NCBI GenBank assembly: GCA_963702555.1
Contig: CAVPCW010000011.1
Coordinates: forward strand, 186,001 to 250,000
From: CAMFLJ01 sp963702555
GTDB lineage: Bacteria > Actinomycetota > Acidimicrobiia > Acidimicrobiales > Acidimicrobilacustridaceae
Reading direction: 5' to 3'
DNA length: 64,000 bases
Under the pieces are notes generated by a model. That model did not search any database and was not told the DNA's origin. It saw nothing but the letters and a program-made list of their open reading frames with translations. A program made the position numbers and the translations under genes. Shown piece after piece: positions 16,569 to 25,760 of the stretch (within the stretch, counting starts at the first letter, position 1; each line of letters starts with the position of its first letter).

Positions 16569-17614
16569 CCCCGCCCCGTGGTGGCAGCCGTGGCGGTGGA
16601 GGCGGCGGCGGCGCCAAGAAGAGCGGCAAGAAGCCGATGTCGGCCGCGGCCAAGAAGGCCGTCGAGGCCAAGAAGATCCGCCACGCGGCGGCGTCGGTGC
16701 GCAAGGCCGACCGTCCCGGCGCGGCCCGCGCCGCGAGCCGGCCGGCCGCGCCCGGCAAGGGCGGGGGCAAGGGCGGGGCGCCTGGTCGTGGTGGTGCCGG
16801 TGGCGGTCGCGGTGGCTCGGGCCCGCGCAAGCAGGGGGCCGCCCGCGGCCTCGGCGGCGATCAGGTCGAGGGCCGCCAGGCCGTGCGTGAGCTGCTGCTC
16901 GCCGGCAACCGCCGCATCCGGGAGATCATCGTCGCCGAGGACCAGGACGACACCGAGGTCCTCCAGGACATCGTCGACCTGGCCCAGGACCTCAAGGTGT
17001 CGGTCCGGGAGGTCACCCGCACCCGGCTCTTCGCCGAGGCCCGCACCGAGTCGCCCCAGGGCGTGGTGGCCCACGCCGCCGAGCTCGAGGACGTCGACCT
17101 CGACCAGCTGGCCCGCGCCAAGTCGCCGCAGGGCGACCCGCCGTTCCTGCTCGCCGTCGACGGCGTCACCGACCCCGGCAACCTCGGCGCGCTGCTGCGC
17201 TCGGCCGAGTGCGCCGGCGTCACCGGCGTGGTGCTCCCGAAGCACCGGGCCGTGCACATCACCCCCACGGTCACCAAGGCCGCGGCCGGCGCCGTCGAGT
17301 ACCTGCCCATGGCCCTGGTCGGCGGCCTGCCCACGGCGCTGCGCCAGCTGCGCGACGCCGGCGTGTGGGTGATCGGCCTCGACATGGGGGGCGACACCGA
17401 CCTGTTCGACCTCGAGGTCGCCGACCAGCCCGTGTGCCTGGTGCTCGGCGCAGAGGGCAAGGGCCTGTCCCGCCTGGTGCGCGAGCGCTGCGACGCCGTG
17501 GCCGGCATCCCGCTGCTCGGCCAGCTGGCGTCGCTCAACGTGTCGGCCGCCGGTGCGCTGGCCTGCTTCGAGGTGACCCGCCGCCGCCTCGCGGCCAAGA
17601 AGGCCGCCGGGTGA
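16565..17614 (+). CDS. rlmB: 23S rRNA 2'-O-ribose methyltransferase, RlmB/TrmH (SpoU) family, with long basic N-terminal extension
   Basis: A SAM-dependent rRNA ribose methyltransferase of the SPOUT class. After residue 95 the protein has the substrate-binding domain (VEGRQAVRELL onward) and the trefoil-knot catalytic domain with the three SpoU motifs: DGVTDPGNLGALLRSAE (near 199), LVLGAEGKGLSR and LGQLASLNVSAAGAL. The first 95 residues are almost only Gly, Lys, Arg, Ala and Pro (GGGGGGGAKKSGKKP, GKGGGKGGAPGRGG) and look disordered and RNA-binding. The 4-bp overlap with ispF (ATGA) fixes the start. RlmB and TrmH-like members are hard to separate by sequence. Confidence 0.88.
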   Translation: MTPPRGGSRGGGGGGGAKKSGKKPMSAAAKKAVEAKKIRHAAASVRKADRPGAARAASRPAAPGKGGGKGGAPGRGGAGGGRGGSGPRKQGAARGLGGDQVEGRQAVRELLLAGNRRIREIIVAEDQDDTEVLQDIVDLAQDLKVSVREVTRTRLFAEARTESPQGVVAHAAELEDVDLDQLARAKSPQGDPPFLLAVDGVTDPGNLGALLRSAECAGVTGVVLPKHRAVHITPTVTKAAAGAVEYLPMALVGGLPTALRQLRDAGVWVIGLDMGGDTDLFDLEVADQPVCLVLGAEGKGLSRLVRERCDAVAGIPLLGQLASLNVSAAGALACFEVTRRRLAAKKAAG

Positions 17615-18200
17615 TCGCGCTCCGCAGGGGCGTCGCCGTCGCCGCGTTGGTGGTGCTCGCCGGCGTCGGCGTGGCCGCGTGCAGCAGCGACGACAAGGGC
17701 ACCGACGCCGCGGCCGGCTCGACGAGCACGCTCGTGCCGAGCTCGGAGGGCGACACCTGCACCGACCCCTCCGGCGACCTCGACCTCCCGGCCGGCGTCA
17801 GCGCGTCGACCCCGGGCCTCTCGGGCATCGACCTCGTGTCCGCATCGGCGAAGGTCGACGGCGATCAGCTCGCCGTGTCCATCACCACTGCGGGCCCCAT
17901 CGACGAGGCGCCGGCCGCCACCTACGTGGTGGCCCAGGGCGACCCGCTCGGGCAGTTCAGCTTCGAGCTGCGGATGGTGCACGGCACCGACGGCTGGACC
18001 ACCACGCTCATCACGTGGCCGAGCCAGGTCGAGACCCGTCAGAAGCTGGCCATCACCCCGAAGGTCACGGCGACACCCTCACCACGTCGCTGCCGCTGTC
18101 GTCGCTGCCGGCGATCTCGCTGGCGATGCAGTTCGGCTCCACCGCCACGGTCGACGGCCTCATCGTGGTCGACGACTGCTCCAGCCTCGCCGGCGGCTGA
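17611..18200 (+). CDS. secreted lipoprotein of unknown function, with a one-base deletion near 18069
   Basis: I do not recognise this family. GTG 17611 overlaps the rlmB stop by 4 bp. A signal peptide (VAVAALVVLAGVGVAAC) ends in the lipobox VAA-C at residue 24, followed by a low-complexity linker and a beta-rich domain. The frame breaks near 18067-18071, after AITPKVT; adding one base (ACGGCGAC to ACGGGCGAC) joins it to GDTLTTSLPLSSLPAISLAM and DGLIVVDDCSSL, ending at 18200. The rebuilt protein has 196 residues with no other defect. It is the last gene of the carD operon. Confidence 0.7.
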
Positions 18201-18211
18201 CCCGGTCCCCC

Positions 18212-18316
18212 GGTGGCTCGTTCCGGCACGCTCGGGCGTGCTCGATCGAGCCACAGGTGGTGAACCTCCATGGCCGGTGGCTCGTTCCGGCACGCTGGGG
18301 CGTGCTCGATCGAGCC
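18212..18316. repeat. two tandem hairpin elements, 64-bp period, between convergent genes
   Basis: GGTGGCTCGTTCCGGCACGC starts at 18212 and again at 18276, each followed by GCGTGCTCGATCGAGCC, so each copy folds on itself (GGCTCG...CACGC with GCGTG...CGAGCC). Position between the lipoprotein and LLM gene ends suggests paired terminators; duplication parallels the element at 1379-1494. Confidence 0.65.
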
Positions 18317-18322
18317 GAGGGA

Positions 18323-19306
18323 TCAGGCCTGGGCGGCAAGGGCGGCGAGGAGGGCCTTGGTGCGCTCGGTGCTCTCGGCCCGCTCGGCGTCGTCGTCGCC
18401 CACGGCGAACGTCATGGCGCACAGGTCGGTGACGCCCGCGGCCTCGTAGGAACGGAGCCGTTCGACGATCTGCTCCTCGGTGCCGACCGCAGCGACCTCG
18501 GCGGGGGAGCCGCTCTCGCCGCGTTCGAGCGCCCGGGCGTAGGTCGGGATGTCGCGGTAGCCGCCGTAGCGGGCCTCGGCGGCGGCCAGGCCCCGGGCGC
18601 GGTCGGAGCACACGGCGAGGGGCAGCCCGCCGATCACGCGGGGGACCGGGCGGCCGACGCCCTCGGCCGCCGCGGTGAGGCGGGGGACGACGTGGGTCTC
18701 GATCGCCCGCTCGTCGCACATCCACGTGATGGTGCCCTCGGCCCGCTCGCCGGCCAGCTTCAGCATCAACGGCGCCAGCGCGGCGAGGTAGATCGGCACC
18801 GGCTCGGCGCCGGGCACGCCGAGCAGCGACTCGACCGGGTAGAGCTCGCCGTCGTGGTGCACCCGGCCGCCCAGGTTCGCGAGGCCCCGTCCGTGGTTGG
18901 CGTCGTCCTGGGCCTGGTTCACCGCCTCGAGCACCTCGACGTACTCGCGGACGTGGTGGATCACGCCCTCGTAGCTGGCGCCGTACCAACCCTCGGCCAC
19001 GTTGCGGTGCGACGGGCCGATGCCGAGCAGCAGGCGACCGTTGCACGCGGCCTGGGCGGTGAGGGCGTGCTGGGCCATGGCGTAGGGGTGGTGCGACCAG
19101 GTCGGGACGACCGCGGTGCCGAGCTCGATGCGTTCGGTGACCTGGCCCGCCAGCGCGATGGCGGTGAGCCCGTCGAGGCTCCACGGCACGTGCGGCACCC
19201 AGCCGGTGTGCAGGCCGTTCTCGTCGGCCCAGCGGGCCTGGGTGAGCAGGTCGTCGACCGTCGAGCCGGGCGGCGAGGTCTCCGCGATGAACATCCCGAT
19301 GCGCAT
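18323..19306 (-). CDS. LLM-class F420-dependent oxidoreductase
   Basis: A 327-residue luciferase-like oxidoreductase (MRIGMFIAET; ELGTAVVPTWSHHPYAMAQ; RLLLGIGPSHRNVAEGWYG), matching the TIGR03564-type actinobacterial F420 enzymes. GGGGGAGCAC precedes ATG 19306 and fixes the start. It is the third gene of an operon with the thioesterase/DUF427 fusion and the DUF427 protein upstream (44-bp gap). Cofactor F420 is inferred from the family only. Confidence 0.85.
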   Translation of the reverse strand: MRIGMFIAETSPPGSTVDDLLTQARWADENGLHTGWVPHVPWSLDGLTAIALAGQVTERIELGTAVVPTWSHHPYAMAQHALTAQAACNGRLLLGIGPSHRNVAEGWYGASYEGVIHHVREYVEVLEAVNQAQDDANHGRGLANLGGRVHHDGELYPVESLLGVPGAEPVPIYLAALAPLMLKLAGERAEGTITWMCDERAIETHVVPRLTAAAEGVGRPVPRVIGGLPLAVCSDRARGLAAAEARYGGYRDIPTYARALERGESGSPAEVAAVGTEEQIVERLRSYEAAGVTDLCAMTFAVGDDDAERAESTERTKALLAALAAQA

Positions 19307-19350
19307 GTGCTCCCCCTTCGGTGCGGGCCTCCAGCCTGCCCGATGAGGGA

Positions 19351-20037
19351 TCAGGCCGAGGACGGGAGCTCGGCGGTGACCTCGACCTCGGCCTCGTCGA
19401 ACCCGAGCAGGCCCCGGATGGGCAGGCTCTCGGGGAGCGGGTCGTCGTAGCTCCACGCGGCGTCGTGGACGACCGTGGCGCCGACCTCGAGGTCCCACCA
19501 CGTGGCCGTCCCCTTGTAGGGGCAGTAGCTGGTGGAGCTGCTCCGCACGAGCCGGGCGCCACGGACCTCGGTCCGGTCGACGTAGAGGCGCGGCGCCAGG
19601 GCCGTCTCGTAGACGCCGGTGGTGGCGGTCGTGTCGACCACCACGGTGCCGGCGACCTCCACCCTCAACCGGCGGCTGGTCGGGATGCAGTCGACCCGGT
19701 GGTAGGGGTTGCGGGGGTGGCCGAACACCTCCTCGTCCTCCTCGAACCACGCGTCGACCGCAGTCCAGGGCACGGTGACGTGGCCCTCGGCCGAGGGCTC
19801 GGGTGCCGTCGGCAGGGAGGGGTCGCGGACGGCATCGACCGGGAAGGCGTAGGTGGGCGGGCTGCCGGCGCGGTGCACCAGCTGCACCTGCTCGCTCTCG
19901 ACCACCACGGCGCCGCCGATCAGCCCCCGCACCCGGCGCGGGAAGGGCTCGACGTAGACCACGCCCTCCGGCATCGGGACGGAGAACCGGCCGGCGGGTC
20001 GTGCGCTCAAGGGCCCGCGCCCGGTGGTGAGGCTCAC
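19351..20037 (-). CDS. protein with two DUF427 domains
   Basis: A 228-residue cytosolic protein formed by two DUF427 (PF04248) beta-domains: the first at about 25-75 (VVYVEPFPRRVRGLIGGAVV), the second at about 125-215 with RLRVEVAGTVVVDTTATTGV and the characteristic SSTSYCPYKGTATWWD. DUF427 proteins have no established biochemical role. The GTG at 20037 overlaps the stop of the preceding thioesterase gene by 4 bp, so the two are translationally coupled. Confidence 0.85.
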   Translation of the reverse strand: MSLTTGRGPLSARPAGRFSVPMPEGVVYVEPFPRRVRGLIGGAVVVESEQVQLVHRAGSPPTYAFPVDAVRDPSLPTAPEPSAEGHVTVPWTAVDAWFEEDEEVFGHPRNPYHRVDCIPTSRRLRVEVAGTVVVDTTATTGVYETALAPRLYVDRTEVRGARLVRSSSTSYCPYKGTATWWDLEVGATVVHDAAWSYDDPLPESLPIRGLLGFDEAEVEVTAELPSSA

Positions 20038-21368
20038 AGCGACCGGCCCTCGTCGACGGCCGACCTGGGTGCGAACCGGCGGATCATGGCGTCGACGGTG
20101 AACGAGGCGACCAGGCCGCCGTGCTCGTCGTGGACCCGGCACTCGGAGTGGCTCATACCGTCGCCGGCGAACGTGGAGAGGTGGTGGTAGAGCATCCAAC
20201 GGTCGGCGTGGACGTCGCCGTGGAACGAGATGGCGATGGCGTTGATGGCGGTGGAGAGCGAACGGTGCGCCTCCATCTGCCCGATGCCGGCGTGGGGCCG
20301 CAGCGCGGCGGCGATCGAGAAGTGCCCGGTGAACTGGGCGAGGAGGGCGGCGTGCAGCGGGGGGTCGGCGGGGACGTCGCGGAAGCGGATCCAGGCGTCG
20401 AGCTCCGGCGGGCCGACGGGCGCGTCCGGGTCGGAGGTGTAGGCGCCGTCGACGACGCGCAGGTCGCGGCCGGTGACACCCATGTCGAGCGGTGAGCTCT
20501 CGTGGGGGCCGGGCACGGCCGGGGGAGCGACGGCGTGGCGCACGACGTCGTCGGCCGTGTCGTCGAGGAGGAACGTGCCGACCGCACAGGTGCGTCCGCC
20601 CTGGGTCACGGTCGCGACGATGGTGGTGAACGTGCGGCCGGCGGCCACCACGTCGAGGTCGATCCCCAGTGGCCGGTCGGTGTCGGCGGCACGGGTGAAG
20701 GACATGTGGGCCGACACCACGCGACGGCCACCGGCCTCGCGGGAGGCGGCCACGATCGCCTGGCCGAGCATCTGGCTGGCCTCGACGACCGGTCGCTGCC
20801 AGCTGTCGCGCCGGGTGCTGAGGTAGTGGTGCTCGCCGGAGGGGCGCACGTCGAGGAGGTCGAGCAGGTCGGTGGCGTCGCCCCAGGTGGGCCAGCGCTT
20901 GATCGTGACGTCCTCGGCCGGGTCGTCGTCGGCCCCATCGACCAGCTCGACCCGCACCCGGTCGTGGTCGAAGGTGACGTGCTCCGCCATCCACCCCTGG
21001 TCGGTGGCGGGAGCGAGCGGCTGGAGGATCACGGCATGGCCGGTCCGCTCGGGTGGCCCGTCGGGCCCGGTCGACCAGCTGTCGGTGGCGGCGGCCAGGA
21101 GGGACCTCGTGCTGGTGGCGGACAGGTCGGTGCTCCACCGGCGGGTGCGACCGTCGTGGGGCTCGGCCCGGAAGAGGTCGAGGCGGACGTCTCCGACGGG
21201 GAACCACAGCAGCGGCGCCCGGCCCTCGCGGTCGATGCGGATGGCCGCGGTGGTGTCGGCCACGAGCTGGTCGCCCCACCACGCCCGGGCCCGGAGGCGG
21301 CACGGTTGCGGGGGCCCGTCGCTGCTCCCGGACTCGTCTGAGGTGGGCTCGAACATCGGGGGCTGCAC
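20034..21368 (-). CDS. fusion of a DUF427-like domain with a TesB-type acyl-CoA thioesterase
   Basis: A 444-residue protein. Residues about 20-110 (RLRARAWWGDQLVADTTAAI, then PLLWFPVGDVRLDLF) resemble DUF427. From about 165 on it is a double-hotdog acyl-CoA thioesterase, with WGDATDLLDLLD, RRVVSAHMSFTRAADTD and the C-terminal HADRWMLYHHLSTFAGDGMS, where the Asp-Trp and GDGMS are typical of TesB. GTG 21368 lies 8 nt from a TAGATT hexamer, so I prefer it to upstream starts. Predicted function: hydrolysis of a fatty acyl-CoA, with the DUF427 part of unknown function. It leads an operon with a DUF427 protein and an LLM oxidoreductase and is divergent from tetR. Confidence 0.8.
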   Translation of the reverse strand: MQPPMFEPTSDESGSSDGPPQPCRLRARAWWGDQLVADTTAAIRIDREGRAPLLWFPVGDVRLDLFRAEPHDGRTRRWSTDLSATSTRSLLAAATDSWSTGPDGPPERTGHAVILQPLAPATDQGWMAEHVTFDHDRVRVELVDGADDDPAEDVTIKRWPTWGDATDLLDLLDVRPSGEHHYLSTRRDSWQRPVVEASQMLGQAIVAASREAGGRRVVSAHMSFTRAADTDRPLGIDLDVVAAGRTFTTIVATVTQGGRTCAVGTFLLDDTADDVVRHAVAPPAVPGPHESSPLDMGVTGRDLRVVDGAYTSDPDAPVGPPELDAWIRFRDVPADPPLHAALLAQFTGHFSIAAALRPHAGIGQMEAHRSLSTAINAIAISFHGDVHADRWMLYHHLSTFAGDGMSHSECRVHDEHGGLVASFTVDAMIRRFAPRSAVDEGRSL

Positions 21369-21376
21369 GGCCGGCG

Positions 21377-21382
21377 AATCTA
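21377..21382 (-). promoter_or_regulatory. -10 hexamer TAGATT, 8 nt before GTG 21368
   Basis: Leaderless-type spacing; decides the start of the thioesterase fusion gene. Confidence 0.55.
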
Positions 21383-21440
21383 TCAGTGGCGTCATCTTCG
21401 ACGGCCGGCGGTGTGCACTGCGACCCCCGCCCGACTGGTG

Positions 21441-21458
21441 TGAGTGAGCGCTCACTCA
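21441..21458. promoter_or_regulatory. perfect 18-bp palindrome, predicted TetR operator
   Basis: TGAGTGAGCGCTCACTCA is exactly self-complementary. It lies 2 bp upstream of the tetR -10 hexamer (21461), where it covers the -35 and spacer, and 58 bp from the divergent -10. TetR family proteins usually bind such palindromes next to their own gene, so autorepression is predicted, possibly with control of the divergent operon. Confidence 0.75.
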
Positions 21459-21460
21459 GC

Positions 21461-21466
21461 TATGGT
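21461..21466 (+). promoter_or_regulatory. -10 hexamer TATGGT, 7 nt before tetR ATG 21474
   Basis: Leaderless-type spacing; directly adjacent to the palindromic operator. Confidence 0.6.
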
Positions 21467-21473
21467 GGCGGCC

Positions 21474-22073
21474 ATGTCCGCCGCACCAGCAACCGAGGTC
21501 CGCACGCGGGCCACGGCCATGCCGCCCGACGAGCGACGGGCGGCCATCGTCAAGGCCACGGTGCCGCTGCTGCTCGAGCACGGCAGTGCGGTGAGCACCC
21601 GCCAGATCGCCGAGGCCGCCGGCATCGCCGAGGGCACCATCTTCCGGGTCTTCCCCGACAAGCAGGCCGTCATCGCCGCCGCCGTCGAGGCCGCCTTCGA
21701 GAGCACCTGGTTCGAGAAGAAGGTCGAGGCCATCGACCGGTCCCAGCCGATGGAGGACCAGCTCGTCGAGGCCACCCGCATCCTCCAGCGCCGCTTCGCG
21801 GTGGTCTGGCACCTCCTGCCCGTCGCCCGCGAGGTCGGCGTGATCCACCCCGGCCAGCACCGGCCGATGGGCGTCGAGGCCCTGGCCGACCTCATCGCCC
21901 CCTACGCCGACGAGCTCCGCGTCGACCCCGTCACCGCCGCCCGTCGGCTGCGTTCGCTCGCCCTCGCCACCAGCAACCCCGGCTTCGAGCCCGACGGCCC
22001 CGTGCCGCCCGAGGAGCTCGTCTCGCTCCTGCTCGACGGCATCCGTTCCCACTCCCCGAGGACCTCTCGATGA
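21474..22073 (+). CDS. TetR-family transcriptional regulator
   Basis: A 199-residue TetR repressor. The helix-turn-helix is STRQIAEAAGIAEGTIFRVF with the following PDKQAVI (residues 41-67), and the rest is the helical ligand and dimer domain. ATG 21474 is preferred over GTG 21444, which lies within the palindromic operator, and it follows a TATGGT hexamer at 7 nt. The gene is followed after 58 bp by two ABC exporter genes, so its ligand is probably a substrate of that exporter or an acyl-CoA handled by the divergent operon. Confidence 0.9.
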   Translation: MSAAPATEVRTRATAMPPDERRAAIVKATVPLLLEHGSAVSTRQIAEAAGIAEGTIFRVFPDKQAVIAAAVEAAFESTWFEKKVEAIDRSQPMEDQLVEATRILQRRFAVVWHLLPVAREVGVIHPGQHRPMGVEALADLIAPYADELRVDPVTAARRLRSLALATSNPGFEPDGPVPPEELVSLLLDGIRSHSPRTSR

Positions 22074-22131
22074 TCCCGACATCCCGCCGCCTCCCCGAGA
22101 CCGGCGCGACCCCGCGAGAGGCGGCTCGCCC

Positions 22132-23868
22132 GTGCTGATCCGCCTCTTCCGCAGCCACCTCATCGGCCGCTACCGCGGGCTGCTCATCCTCCTGCTCGGC
22201 CTCCAGATCGTGCAGGCGGGCTGTTCGCTGCTGCTGCCGGCCATCAACGCCAAGATCATCAACAACGTGGCGTCGCCCGATCCCGACCTCACCGCCGTGT
22301 GGCGCACCGGCGCGGTCGATGCTCGGCATCGCCGGCATCCAGATGGTCTTCGCCGTCGGCGCCATGTGGGTCTCGGCCAAGGCGGCCATGGGCTTCGGCC
22401 GCGACGTCCGCAGCGACCTGTTCCACCGGGTCACGTCGTTCTCCCAGCGGGAGGTCAACCAGCTCGGTGCCCCCTCGCTCATCACCCGCATCACCAACGA
22501 CGTGCAGCAGGTCCAGCTGCTCGCCGTGATGGTCTGCTCCATGGCCATCACCGCCCCGATCATGGCCCTGGGCGGCATCTTCATGGCGATGCGCGAGGAC
22601 CTCGGCCTCTCGGCCCTGTTGCTCGTCAGCCTGCCGGTCCTGGTCGTGATCCTCTGGGTGATGATCGGCCGGATGATCCCGACCTTCCGCATGATGCAGG
22701 AGCGCATCGACGGGGTGAACCGGGTCATGCGGGAGCAGATCGTCGGCATCCGGGTGGTGCGGGCCTTCGTCCGCGAGCCCGAGGAGACCGCCCGCTTCAG
22801 CCACGTGAACGGCGAGCTCACCGACACCTCGCTCAAGGCCGGCCGCCTGATGGCGCTGATGTTCCCGATCGTGATGCTGGTCGTGAACTGCTCGAGCGTG
22901 GCGGTGATCTGGTTCGGCGCCCCCCGCATCCAGGACGGCACCCTCACCCTCGGCGCCATGGTCGCCTTCCTCAGCTACTTCACCATCATCCTCATGTCGA
23001 TCATGATGGCGAGCTTCGTGATGATGATGGCCCCTCGTGCCGCCGTCAGTGCCGAGCGCATCGTCGAGATCCTCGACACCGACACCAGCGTCGAGATCAC
23101 CGACACGCCGACCAGCGAGCTCGTCGGTCACGGCACCCTCGAGCTGCGGGGCGTGAGCTTCGGCTACCCCGGCGCCGAGGCCCCGGTGCTCGAGGGCATC
23201 TCCTTCACCTCCCTCCCCGGCCAGATGACCGCCATCATCGGCAGCACCGGCTCGGGCAAGACGACCCTCGTCAACCTCATCCCCCGACTGGTCGACGTCA
23301 CGGCCGGCGCGGTGATCGTCGACGGGGTCGACGTGCGCGAGCTCGACCCCGAGGTCCTCTGGAGCCGGGTCGGCCTCGTGCCCCAGAAGCCCTACCTCTT
23401 CACCGGCACGGTCGAGAGCAACCTCCGCTACGGACGCGAGGACGCCACCGAGGAGGAGATGTGGTCCGCCCTCGAGGTGGCCCAGGCGGCCGACTTCGTG
23501 CGGGAGATGGGTGGCCTCGAGGCCCGCATCGCCCAGGGTGGCTCCAACGTCTCCGGCGGCCAGCGCCAGCGGCTCTCCATCGCCCGGGCGATCGTGCGCC
23601 GCCCCGAGATCTACGTGTTCGACGACTCGTTCTCGGCCCTCGACCTGGCCACCGACGCCCGACTCCGAGCGGCCCTGGTGCCCTGGACCCGCGAAGCCAC
23701 CGTCGTGGTGGTGGCCCAGCGCGTGTCCACCATCATCAACGCGGACCAGATCATCGTCCTCGAGGACGGCGAGATGGTCGGGGTCGGCACCCACACCGAG
23801 CTCCTCGAGAGCTGTCCCACCTACGCCGAGATCGTGGCGTCCCAGACCAAGCAGCAGGAGGCGGCGGC

Positions 23869-23872
<4 letters not shown>
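22132..23872 (+). CDS. ABC exporter subunit with degenerate ATPase site, one frameshift near 22318
   Basis: A membrane half-transporter (TMD-NBD). The N-terminal membrane part (LLILLLGLQIVQAG) is separated from the rest by an extra base at about 22318; removing it joins GAV to MLGIAGIQMVFAVG and gives 579 residues, normal for the type IV exporter family. The NBD has Walker A GSTGSGKTT and signature VSGGQRQRL, but Walker B is YVFDDSFSALD with Asp instead of the catalytic Glu, and the H-loop is VVAQRVSTI with Gln for His. It therefore contributes the degenerate site of a heterodimer with the next gene, which overlaps by 4 bp (GTGA). Confidence 0.88.
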
Positions 23873-25737
<1,865 letters not shown>

Positions 25738-25760
25738 CCCGATCAGCGCCGGCGGGGGGC

